Shown one piece after another: positions 11,712 through 22,870 of a stretch of 64,000 nucleotides of DNA. The first letter of the stretch is position 1, and each line of letters starts with the position of its first letter. The translations under genes were made by a program, and so were the position numbers. The notes under the pieces were generated by a model. It worked only from the letters and a program-made list of their open reading frames with translations. It did not search any database and was not told where the DNA came from. Source of the DNA: Phallusia mammillata (taxonomy: Eukaryota > Chordata > Ascidiacea > Phlebobranchia > Ascidiidae); NCBI GenBank assembly GCA_003260075.1, contig QLIY01000632.1:33012-97011 (forward strand), written 5' to 3'.

Positions 11712-13670
11712 TGGCATTTGCAAAGTAAACACTTTAAAAGTGCACGATCTTTGTCACCTCGGGATTACATGGAGACACGCACAAGGACATGTTACACCAG
11801 ATCTTAGTTCGCGGCCGTAAATAAGGTTTTGGTGGGACCACGACCACCTTTAAACGTACAAAAAAATTGCGACAAGCTCTGTTTCAAGTCCGTGAATGGT
11901 TATTCCGAGGCAAAAAATTCCGCACATGAACAGGTTGACAAAACACTGATATTGTCCCAGATGACGTATGGCGCAATACTAGGCCTACCATGCATCCTCA
12001 ATTTGGAGAACATGTCCTCCTTTTTAACAAAAACCAAGTTGTTCTCCCGGGACAATAAAAGTGCCCAAATGTCTTTCTTTTTTAATTACCAAATATCGTT
12101 ACGGCAGCTATGCCTTTGAAAAAAGCCTAAATTACATCGTCAGTTTATCTTTTAAAGAAATATGGGTGCATTTTGCACAGCACTTTTGTAAAAATACAAC
12201 CTTAGTTTAGTTTGATAAACGCTAAACTTTATCCAAATTATTCTGTAGCAATTGACTGCGAAAAAACGTGTAATATCTTCTGCTCTTACTTTTTGGCCTT
12301 AAAAATATTCAATTCAAAAACCTTAAAAGTAAAAGTAGTTTTTTTCAATTTTTTAACCATGTGTCCTCCTTTTTGTTGATGGAAATATAGTAGGCCTACG
12401 CAATACCCATGCCAAAAATTAAACCCACAAGCTTGCAGGTAAAAATTAGATTTTGTGTACCTTTTTATCTGGTTCATATAATTTTGTGTTGTGTGGTCAG
12501 ATGTATTTTTCATGTGCTAGATTTGCTTTATTTTCTACTACATTTAAAGACATGGTACGTGAAAACACCGACCCTCTCGGAATCAATTGACCCTAATTTT
12601 CCTTTACTGGCTCTGATCTTCATCTTGTTTCCGCTGTTTTATAGGTGGATAAATTATGTTTTGATTTTCTCCACTGTTTTGTTGATGCTATATTTTGTTT
12701 TAGTTTTTTTTTCACAGAATAGATGTGCAGTTTAAAGTTGACTGTCAAGTGACTACTTTTTCGGTGCTATCATTTTTTATGGTATGACATTGTTACGTTT
12801 TTTCGAGCATGTTTTATTCATATATGCGACAAACGCTTTATCTTCTATTTTGTCTGTTTTTAAAAAAAATAAATGCTTAATGTGCCCAAATAATGCATGC
12901 ATTTCAAAAAGCTTTGTCTGTTCAAAATTGAACAAAGCTCTTGTATTGCATGTAGCCTACTAATGTGTGCAGGTTGGTCTAATAATTTCCGTTATGATGT
13001 TTTACGGATTTTAGAGGAATAGTTACGCCAGAGGTGCTTAACCAAGGGGAATTTACTTTCGAAGGATAAAATAGGCAACATTTTGTTAGGTACTTATCTT
13101 GGAGGTGACATTTTAGCGTTTCGTAAAATGCGGCTTGCGGACAATCTTTGACTACAACTACGCAAATGGATTTAATTTAAAATGAACAACTTAAAATTGA
13201 TTCGCACTTAAACGCTTTAAAACACTAGATTTGTGGACTTTTGATACAAGATCGGGTCTCAATTTAAATACATGAAAAATTTCCCCCCCCCCATGTTAAA
13301 TGTAGTTTCGGTTTTTTAGTAATTTGATCGGATATTAATTGCCCTATGCATGTGAATGTACCGTTTTAGTCCACAGTTCTAAGTTTAATGTTATGTTTTT
13401 GTGCTGATTTTTCCCCCCCCCCAAAACACTAGATTTGTGGACTTTTGATACAAGATCGGGTCTCAATTTATGTGTGGCCAGGTACAGTCGTTGCTCAAAT
13501 ACATGAAAAATTGAACTCGGGTTTACTTTTGTATTTGTTGTGCAAGCAACACAATATCACACAAACTCATCTTCCAAGAAAAAACAAAAACGCCATTTCA
13601 GAAGTTGGCGCAATTTACAAACATCGCTGCTGCCAAAAGTTACATTAGTAAATCAGTACAAGTTACTCGA
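11712..13670. other. gene-free stretch between receptor and annexin, with C10-run duplications
   Basis: No protein recognised. At its right end, 13216-13280 (A) is followed by C10, then 13293-13412 (B), then C10 (13413-13422), then a second copy of A from 13423. The second copy of B lies at about 13837-13960, beyond the annexin last exon. The order A, C10, B, C10, A', exon, B' is not a simple tandem repeat. Confidence 0.5.
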
Positions 13671-15978
13671 CTAGTGTTCCGATATACTGGGATTGTTTCC
13701 CCGCACGATAGCCACCAACAGCTGCTTGAACTGGCCGCTCGTGTGTCCCTTGATTTTTGATTCTAGAGTTTTGTTGTAGCGAATTTCAAATTCGTGCTTG
13801 ATATCAGCCAGATCAGTCTGCAAGAAGGCAAGAGCATGTTAAATGTAGTTTCGGTTTTTTAGTAATTTGATCGGATATTAATTACCCTATGCATGTGAAT
13901 GTACCGTTTTAGTCCACAGTTCTAAGTTTAGTGTAGCCTAATGTTTTTGTGTTGATTTTCAACTAAAAATAATCTTTTATAAATCAAAAATCATTTTTAA
14001 ATCATAGGCCCATTCAAGGCGTTATACCGAAACAAGCAGGTTTTCCAAGCATGTGATTCGAATTCACGACAGGGGTCTTTACGGGACTCGCGCTTTACCT
14101 ACTTAGCTTCACCCCAACTCTAGTTTCTAACCATCTTTTTAGTCGGAGTTCACTAATAACAAGTGACGTTATTGCATAAGTTGTGCTTTAGGACTTTTCT
14201 TCGGGACTCTTTAGGCGTGCTTTAATGGCATGCTTTTAGGATATGGGCACACAATTTAACATTTGCATTGAGTACTTTTATTAACAATGTGCTAAAGGTT
14301 TTGAAAAAGTCCGAAATGCCAAGACACTCGTTGGTCTTGCTGATAACTAGATTATGTCAAAAAACTGTAAAAAGCAAAACTTCGAACGGACAGAAAATAA
14401 AATAGTTAACGTACCTCTGCTCTACTGACAATTATTCTAATAAGCGTATCGTCATTGGTTGAAATCCCATCCAAACTTTTCCAAAGTCGTTCGGCCAAAA
14501 ACCCTTGGACAGACTGCGAGCATTTTGCTGCGCTTTTAAGTGCCCACGTGGTGTCGCCGTGAAATTCTGTTTCCATTAAAGTGGTAATTGGTTCCCCTGT
14601 TATCTGCAAAAAAGTATTTAGAGACAGTTTATTTTAAACACTTTTTTGTGGAAAAAAAGCTGGAACAATATATTAAAAAATAAGTAGATTAACACCGTGT
14701 GTTGTTATGAATTACCGACGTTTCGAGGTCCCATACGAGATGCCTTTATCAGGATAAACTGCTGGAAGCGCAATACTCGTTTATACATTATGTCTGGCAG
14801 CAACAGCTTATGTAACGAGTGTTGTTTCTTTATAAATGGTGCCCCTAATCGAAGTTCTTCAAAAGTTGATAACATTAAATCTTACCCCCTCGTAAGCTTC
14901 GAACGTTGCTTTGATCTGTTTAAAGTTTTCTCCGCAACAAAATCCGATGATGTCGAACCTCGGTGTTTCTGTGCCGCGGTATTGAGTAAAGGTCGTGTGG
15001 ATTTCGTTTGCGACTTCGCGTGCTTTATCATGGTCGACGATGCCGAAGTTTTTTCGTTTCGTCTGAACAAATTACCAGTTTACAACTAGCTTTACTAACT
15101 AGTACTTATCTAACTTACAATTAAAACCTGAACTTTATCGTTCGTTAAAAACAGTTCAGCATGACTGCAGGCCATGTCAAACCAAGGAAACAAGGAAAGA
15201 ATGACCAGCTACAACTTGTTTCATTTATATTACGTCTAATACATGACCAATTATTTGGCGGGAGTGATATTTACATGCTTTGTAGCAACAGCATATTTTG
15301 GGGGGCTGCCATATGCCACAGAATGATTGGACATAGAACTTAATCTCAAATGTTTAACATACCGTGTTGCGTTTCTCATACTAAAGAGTAATGTCATCTC
15401 ACGACGCATTCAAGAGGAGTTTGTTGAGGTAGGTTGCATGTCCATTAAAGCACAACAATACATAAAAGTTGATTTCATTTTACTTAAAGCGAGTTGTAGA
15501 CCTATTTCGAAGCTTCCCATAAATTTGTCACACACCGCTAAGTGGGTCCATGTTACGACCCGGAGATGTAACGTGAACTCATAAAAGCAGTTCGTGTTGT
15601 CAGTGCTTTGAAATATTTATGCTCAAAACCAAGCCAAAGGGTCCGATCAGCACTTTTACTTTATGAAAAATGGTTTATTAACGTTTGTGATTGGCACGCG
15701 TATATATACTTCTCAATTTTCTGGCATCTTTTGAGCATAAACTATTGTGCCCAGTGTTTTTTTAAGGTGTTAACTATTGTGCCCAGTGTTTTTTTAAGGT
15801 GTTTTTTCAAATTTCTCCAGTGGTTTCCCAAAATTTGGACTTGCAACTACAACTATAGTTTTTGGTATTTAAATGAACACTTGCGGTCTCTTAAAACTAC
15901 TTAGCGGTCACCCAAACCAAACCTAAAAAAAAACTGGGCAGGAACTTGGCCGAATCGTCTGGCGCGCCTGACCCATAT

Positions 15979-16072
<94 letters not shown>

Positions 16073-19000
16073 GTTCGAACCCCGTGAAACAAAAAAACAA
16101 AAAAAAAACCTGATTGTGCCTTAAAAAATATAAACAAAAATTTTTGTGTTATAAGCTAATTTGTAACCTGCAGAGATTACTCACAAATCCAACGTAGTAA
16201 AATCTACGTTGTCTTTAAAAGTAAAAGTTTTGTAATAAAATCTCTTTGAGAAGACTTGTTTTGAAAAGATTGACCACCAGGCTATATTTAATAAAACGCA
16301 AATACATCAATAGTTAGATTTGATGTGTGTGGAATTGTTTTAGTTTGACGTTTCTTATTCAACATCTGTCCATTCCATTTTCCTGCCCTGATGTTCGATT
16401 TCCTCGTAAGAAAAAAGGTAAAACCATGTACCCCCCCCCCTGAGAAGACTTGTTTTGAAAAGATTGACCACCAGGCTATATTTAATAAGACGCAAATACA
16501 TCAATAGTTAGATTTGATGTGTGTGGAAATGTTTTATTTTGACGTTTCTTATTCAACATCTGTCCATTCCATTTTCCTGCCTGATGTTCGATTTCCTCGT
16601 AAGAAAAAAGGTAAAGCCATGTGCCCCCCCCCCTAGATTTGGGGAAAAAGTTGGAACCCTTACTGTAGTGTTTAAAACCTTCACTGCAAACAATCCTAAA
16701 TACAGTTGTCTCCGGATTGTATGTTTAGGTTCTCAAACCAATGTAAGATGATGTGGCTTTTCAAATGAATGCATACAAAAAATAGTCATGTTTGTTTTTA
16801 ATTATTGCCCTTCAGGCTCGATTACTTTAAAAACCAGTAAAGTTATGTGGTTTCTCACAATTTTGTTCAGCGGGTTTGCCCCCCCCCCTAGTATTTGGCT
16901 TGGGTTGCGCCGCCACGCTAGTTAGTATCGATTCGAAGGGCGAGTGATTGAAAGTCGCTGGTAACACGGCGTCGATTTGACGGGCTGCGCAAACATGTTT
17001 CCATCTGTTGATTCGCACGCTACAAGTACCACATCAAGATGGAGGTAAACATTGTAGCTTACTGAAGATTTTAATTCGAAGGCAACACTTTTACCACAAT
17101 CAGCATACATTTTGCTGTATTTTTTTTGTCACAGGGTATTGGTAGATTTGGGGAAAAAGTTGGAACCCTTACTGTAGTGTTTAAAACCTTTACTGCAAAG
17201 AATCCTAAATACAGTTGTCTCCGGATTGTATGTTTGGGTTCTCAAACTAAAGTAAGATGATGTGGCTTTTAAATGAATGCATACAAAAAATAGTCTTCAA
17301 AAAATTGGACAAGATAGCGAAAATGCATGACAAGATAGAGAAAATGCACGAGATTATACCGTGTGCATGATGACACACATAATTATGCTAACCTCTTTCT
17401 GTTTTAGCAACTGCGTAATCTTTTACCGTAAATATAATGTTTGTTTTTCATTATTGCCCTTCAGGCTCGATTACTTTAAAAACCAGTTAAGTTTTTTGGT
17501 TTCTCACAATTTTGTTCAGCGGGTTTAACAAGTTTTCTCAAGCGTTCAAATATTGTTTACTTACACGACACATCGAGTAAACAAACTTTCGGAAATCTCC
17601 ACTGGTGTCATCCGCCACGTCGTCCTCCAGGGAAACTCGATACTTGCGTTGATATTCTTTGCGAATGTGAATCATTTCTTCGGCGGTCTTGGTCAGTAAA
17701 ATTTCAACAAGGCTCTGAGAAAAAATCCAAATAAGCACTAAAGCCAAAAAGTAAAATAATTCGGCACCAATTTTAATAAACAAAATGTTGTTTCTGGGTT
17801 CCCTATGGGCGTGAGGTAATAAGACCAAATTAAAATGAAAACCGTGTTTTAAAAATGTGTGAACGTTGGGCGAAAATTTATTCCGTTTAGTCAACTAGCG
17901 AGAAACGTTTGTTATTTCAGGGTGCTTGATCAAGCATTGAGTAAGACAAGTACAACTTAAAATACATTATTTGAGGTATCTGTTATTTTCCGAAATTCCA
18001 TTGTTCCTTAAACGTACGTGCTAAGCCAAGCATTAAAAATGTTGATTAACGAAGTCTAGGTCCAATTAACCCTTCAGCATCGATCAAGCTTAAACAACAT
18101 GACTTTTATTTAGCGTCACGAAATTGTTACACAAGTCACGAAACGCTTAAAGCGTTGTACATTAATTAATTATTTATTGCTTGCAAAAGTTAACAGCCGC
18201 TTTGGCCTTATTGAAGGGCACATACTAAAGGGAAGGCATTCATATGTAACCTCACATGCGATCAAACCTGTGCCGTGTATAGAATAAGTATTTCCTCTAA
18301 TGTCGATGTTTAAGGATATGATTTCAAAACATATAATAAGGATGTGTTATCAAAACATTTTGTCAACCAATTCTCCTGTAACGAAATAGGAAATCCGCAG
18401 TGGTGCGTTAAAGTAAGCCGGAACGGTTCCGGTAAAAACGACGATCTTGGTCGCAAATTGACTAAAAATCTATCAAGACTTTTTAATAGTCTTTCTATTC
18501 CCGTCATAATCGCTGTAATCTTTTGTCTCAATGTCGTTTCGACTGTGGTAACCATTTTGTGCAGTCATTTCTTTGTTACATTTTTGCTGGAATTGCCGGT
18601 CGTAATTCACAAATACAGGATCGTTATTCTACTGTATTTGTGTAATGTTAAACGAACGAACATTTTAGGAAAAGCAAAAATTGTCCCGTTTTTGCATTTT
18701 AAACGCACCTAAATGGAATGTGAGGCGAAGTCCAGCACAGACCAATAAGTTTTGCAAGATTATACTAGCAGAAAGACACAGATCATGACCTTAGTAAGCT
18801 AGTTTACTTGACTCACTTTCGCCGCCTACTAACAACAAAATACATTTACAATAAAAAAATAGACTTGTTTTGCTGCTTGACACTTTTCCTTCAGCAAAAC
18901 AAGTTTGATCATATAAACATTACTTTTCAAGTCCGTGTATAGTGTTCTTAAAACAAGTTTGTTTGTTGCAAAACAACTAATTTAAATGTTGACAGCAAAA

Positions 19001-20087
19001 GCAGTGGAATTTTTCTGTGTGTTATTTGATCACCGAAAATTGTACAAAAACACGTAAAAGTCCGCGTCCCTGGAGTGCACGAATCCCGACTTAATTGAGG
19101 ACGACTGAATTGAAAGCACCCCCCTCATATATTATTGATGTGATAAAATATTTAGACGTTCTGTTCAACTTTCCCCAGACACTCACTTCGTCGCGTTATG
19201 ACCTATTAAAAATCGATGTCATTTTCGCATAAAGTCGTCTAAATAGAATGAATTTTGTAGGAAAAGTTTTATGTAAGCCATATTAGGTTGGCGTATCGAA
19301 ATAAATCGTGCGGCAAAAACCACTTCATACGTGACGATGGAAATCAGTCAGGCACAAACTACAACACATTTTTGCACGTATGGAAAGATCTTGAGCACAA
19401 TATTGAACCCAGTGACCTTTCAGGCGCTTTGGCAGGAGACAACGTGCAGAGTGCAATTAATCGCAAGAGCAACCTTAAATCCGAAGGTTAATGCCGCTGC
19501 CATCTTACGTTGGCGTCACATTGAAAGCACTTGTCCAGATTTTGTCCTTTAATTCTTTGCTAAACTGTCGCTGCGCCCTGCGTAATGGAACAATAAATTG
19601 CGTTCGTATTTATCGTTTATCCTGATGTGCTCAGGTGACTTGGTTAAATATGTAATTTCCAATTTTATTGAATTCTAACTGTTGCCAAATAAATTTCAGT
19701 GTAGCCACATGCGTGCGTGGCTTGATCAGAGCAATATTGTATGCACAAACAGTTTTTTTTATAATCGGTCAATCCCTATGCCGCTATTAGAAATATAAGC
19801 AAAACGAAACGGTTTTTTGTGGCAAGCTAAATTTCTTAAGTTCGGTGCATTACGTGTAATTTTCTTGTTTGCAATTAGGTAACGAGTCGAAACGCAAAAT
19901 TGAAGTGAAGGTCAACTGTTCTTAATTGTTAATTGCTCACCTTTTCATCTGTTCCGAGGCCTTTAACAGAGGCCTTAAGGCAAGTTGCATCAAACTCAGC
20001 AGGTGTCATGAAAAGCGATTGGAGCAACTGCTTAAAGTCGAAAGAAAGACGAATTCGAAGTTCCGATTTAAATTCCTTCACCAAATC
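13671..20087 (-). CDS. annexin, 5'-partial (last five coding exons)
   Basis: Minus-strand exons 20087-19941, 17714-17565, 15062-14886, 14603-14415 and 13817-13671 are all phase 0 and join to 269 residues plus stop. They cover the end of repeat 1 through repeat 4. Diagnostic motifs: SLFMTPAEFDA then VKGLGTDEK (type II calcium loop of repeat 2), YQRKYRVSLEDDVADDTSGDF, FKQIKATFEAYEG (repeat 3), and ISTNDDTLIRIIVSRAETD with IKGHTSGQFKQLLVAIV (repeat 4). Repeat 3 has a degenerate calcium loop (RGTETPRF). Annexins bind acidic phospholipids at membranes in a calcium-dependent way. The N-terminal tail and first half of repeat 1 were not found upstream to 24 kb, so the gene is incomplete or its first exons lie elsewhere in the assembly. 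The annexin subtype is not assigned. Confidence 0.88.
15930..16090 (-). repeat. tRNA-derived SINE-like repeat containing a C91 run
   Basis: Read on the minus strand: GGGGTTCGAACCC, close to a pol III B box (GGTTCGANNCC), then a G91 run (plus-strand C 15980-16070), then GGGTCAGGCGCGCC and CGGCCAAGTTCC. A related copy sits on the plus strand at about 51890-52130 with G33 in a comparable place. It lies in an annexin intron. The homopolymer length may be unreliable. Confidence 0.5.
16235..17526. repeat. duplicated segments separated by three C10 runs (annexin intron)
   Basis: 16242-16430 is repeated at 16441-16623, each copy ending at a C10 run (16431-16440 and 16624-16633). The following segment 16634-16878 (tagatttggggaaaaag...) ends at another C10 (16879-16888). 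It recurs without a C run, in two pieces, at about 17143-17300 and 17437-17526. Copies differ by scattered substitutions. Confidence 0.75.
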
Positions 20088-20949
20088 CTGCAACAAGAAA
20101 ACAAAAGACTCCGATTATTTGCCTTTCTCAAAACTATTCACCAGCTTGAACATGTCGAAACAAAATCCGTTCAAAAATGCGTTTTTCTGGTATCAATTTT
20201 GGACCTTTTAATTTCCAGACAGTGCTGTCAGTTTTACAGACCTTATATTTTCCGAAAATGCCCATTTTTTTGTGTTAAGGTTATTGGTCCTATCATCGTT
20301 TGTTTTAATACTTTGCCTGATAAAAAACTTACTTTGTGGTAGTATTTAAAAAAGTCGTGTTTAATTTGTTGCCGCTGGCGGTTGCTGCATGATGACACAA
20401 CATCGACGATAGTATGCTCATCTGTACCTGTTTAAACGTTTAAAACATAAGTAATTCATGGACAAAAACTGAATAAATGACGTGGGAATGTCAATACTCC
20501 TGCACCTTCAGCTACGTAGTTTAACGACAGAAACAGTGTCTGTGCATAAATGCATCCAAACCACTTATGCATGTTAAGTATGTAGTTTACGCAACCCTCC
20601 ATTTTACAACAGGTCTGAGGGTCTAAAGCGGCCCGCGGGCCAAATGCGGCCCTTGATTAAAGGTTGTGATGCCAGCAAAGACGTTTGGATTCCAAATGTT
20701 CTAGAAACGAGTCAAACTATTATATATTTTTTAATAGATTTATGCACCCGATGCTATTTTTCGGCGACCCCCCCCCCCTACAAACTGGATATTATGCCTG
20801 GCAGCAATAGCTTATACTGGACTTGATTTGATTATTGCTCTTTGATGCACTTTTATCGTTTTTAAAGTTTGCTCATGCAAGTTTCAAAACGATAACGGTT
20901 TTGTCAAGATTTTATTTTTATTTGTAACGATTTTTATTTTTCCACACAG

Positions 20950-21836
20950 GTTCGAAATCCACATCGAATTTCAGCAGGCGAATCGACCAGTACCTGTCGT
21001 GTACACACTTGAAACCCAGTTCCAGTTGTGTAACAACGAAAAAGTTTTCATGATGGATCCGCAAACGTACGACAATAATATGAAGGAGCTGGACTACACT
21101 GGTACCTACTCTAAAGGTACGTAAACTTTTTGTTACGTGCCGGAAATGATATAATAGAGAAGCTTTTTTCAATTCACTTGGTTTCTGCTATGAAATTAGG
21201 TTTGATAACTTTTCCAAGTGAAGCTGCAAGTCATCCAGCGCAATTTTACGTAAATGCACTTGATCAATTTAGTAAATCGCGTCTAATGCGAGTGAAATGT
21301 TTTCGTTTGCGTATTTTGTGTTCTGTCTAAACCGTAATTTTATCACCTCATTTGGTTCTAAGAGTTTACTGTTGTCTCTGCAGGCCAAACTATATTCGGA
21401 CGGGTATTCTGGACTCCTGACCAGGACCTTAAAAATGCGTATCGTCTTCAGCTGGAGAAGGTTTATCTATGTACGGGAAAAGATGGATATATTCCCTATT
21501 TCGATCCAAGCGGAGAAATATACGAAAAAGGTCCACAGTATGGCTGTATTGAACCCAACAAAAACCTTCAACACCGATTCCTGTTATTGGTAATTGCATC
21601 AACATGTTTGATGAAATATGTCGAAAAACGATTACATTTGTAACCATGGCATTTTTTAGGATCGTTCGAATCGCGTTGGAGAGGACCGCTTGTTTCATGA
21701 TGTACCGTTCGGTGCTTACTTCGCATCAGATCGACCAGATTTTGCTTCAATGCGTGACGTGCCCGGGGTTGATGGATTCCTGATAAATGTGGATGCCTTG
21801 TACAAAGTGGAGGCCGGTCATCAGTGGTATATACAG
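20950..21836 (+). CDS. FRAS1/FREM-family extracellular matrix protein, three internal exons
   Basis: Exons 20950-21116, 21384-21589 and 21660-21836 splice in frame with good sites and read about 183 residues. The pattern matches the region C-terminal to the Calx-beta repeats in FRAS1/FREM proteins: FEIHIEFQQ then TLETQFQLCNNEKVF, IFGRVFWTPDQDLKNAY, LEKVYLCTGKDGYIPYFDP, QYGCIEPNKNL, and FHDVPFGAYFASDRPDF with PGVDGFLINVDALYKVEAG. These proteins form a basement-membrane complex that anchors epithelium to mesenchyme. Neither the upstream Calx-beta/CSPG repeats nor the downstream C-terminal exon was recognised in the window, so this is a fragment. Tandem noncoding repeats follow at 21905. It lies beside the annexin, on the opposite strand. 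Confidence 0.85.
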
Positions 21837-21904
21837 GTCAGTTTGATAAAAGTTTAACAATAACAAGTCACAATGTTGTTATGGGTCCCCTTTCTATGAA
21901 CGCT

Positions 21905-22440
21905 GGTTTGTGATACGCGTTTGGTCAAGAAAGAATGCTTCAAATTTGTTCAAATTTGGGCAGATGTTAGTTATTAATACAAATTTGATCCTCCTGAAGT
22001 TTGACCCCGAATGACCCAACGATTTACCCACAGGCCCCCAAAACGTATTTTTTTAAAAAAACGGGTGTATTGACTAAAGTTCATGAGCTAAAAGTTTTAT
22101 GCTTTGTTGTTTGGTGCAATGTAAGATATTTTAAAGAATTTTGTACCTCAAAAAAGATTTACACATTTTCACCCCTAAACCCCAAAATAATCGTTTCTGT
22201 CTGACGCTGGTTTGTTAAACGCGTTTGGCCAAGAAAAAGTGCTTCAAATTTGCACAGATGTTAGTTATTGATACAAATTTGATCCTTCTGAAGTTTGACC
22301 CCAAATGACCCAGCGGTTCACCCACAGACCCCCAAAACGTTTTTTTTTACTGAGAGTTTTATGCTTTGTTGGTTGGTGCAATGTAAGGTATTCTAAAGAA
22401 TCTTGTAACTTTTTCTTGGATTCACCCATTTTCACGTTTT
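21905..22440. repeat. imperfect 300-bp tandem duplication
   Basis: cgctggtttgtgatacgcg... at about 21900-22150 recurs at about 22203-22425 with scattered differences. Both copies contain tttgatcctnctgaagtttgacccc and aaaacgt followed by a T run. Noncoding. Confidence 0.6.
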
Positions 22441-22870
22441 TGCACAGCAATGCTTTGTCGTTTTATTAAATTATCACACACATTTTCAGTTTCGGAAAAT
22501 TGTGTTTAAAAACTGACCTTGGACGACAATATCAAGGTCAAAGCATGAGATTAAATGGAAAGTATTTTTCCCGTTTTTTTACTGTTTTTTGGTAATTATA
22601 TGACAATAATGATGCAAATAAAATACGAACAAAACTTTTTAAAGTTAGGTGAAGCTTTCTGAAAGTTTTTTCTTTAAGAATCTAAAAATAACCGAAACAT
22701 TTGTTTACCGTACACACGTGTGGCCCCCCCCCCCGCTCTTTAAACTTGATACTATGCCTGGCAGCAATAGCTTATATAAAATCACCTTGTGTTATGCACA
22801 GGTGCGGCCCGCGTTTAAATTTGGGCAATTGTATTTGGCCCCACAGTAACAAAGGTTGCACACCCCTGGT

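Larger units (their letters stand above)
20611..22870. repeat. two partial copies of a DNA-transposon-like repeat flanking the FREM exons
   Basis: The block GCCTGGCAGCAATAGCTTATA follows a C11 run at both 20768-20778 and 22724-22734. The left copy starts with GCGGCCCGCGGGCC. The right copy ends GGTTGCACACCCCTGGTCTAAAG, the TIR also seen near 57395 and 60738. A diverged relative of the block lies near 14790. Confidence 0.45.

Noticed and set aside
16070-16085. Possible tRNA gene from the GGGTTCGAACCCC T-arm
   Set aside because: No anticodon arm, D-arm or acceptor pairing can be found around it. It fits a SINE remnant better.
15897-16137. Minus-strand ORFs with long polyglycine tracts
   Set aside because: They are just translations of the C91 run within a SINE-like repeat in an annexin intron, with no conserved flanking protein.
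16827-17110. Minus-strand ORFs considered as an annexin linker exon
   Set aside because: Exons 17565 and 15062 already join in phase 0 with a normal annexin repeat 2-3 linker length, and none of these frames is annexin-like.
18310-18712. Opposing ORFs of 81 and 122 codons
   Set aside because: They lie within an annexin intron, lack supporting splice structure and resemble no protein I know.
19288-19552. Overlapping plus-strand ORFs considered as an upstream FREM exon
   Set aside because: Neither frame matches FRAS1/FREM patterns preceding FEIHIEFQQ, and no in-frame donor joins them.
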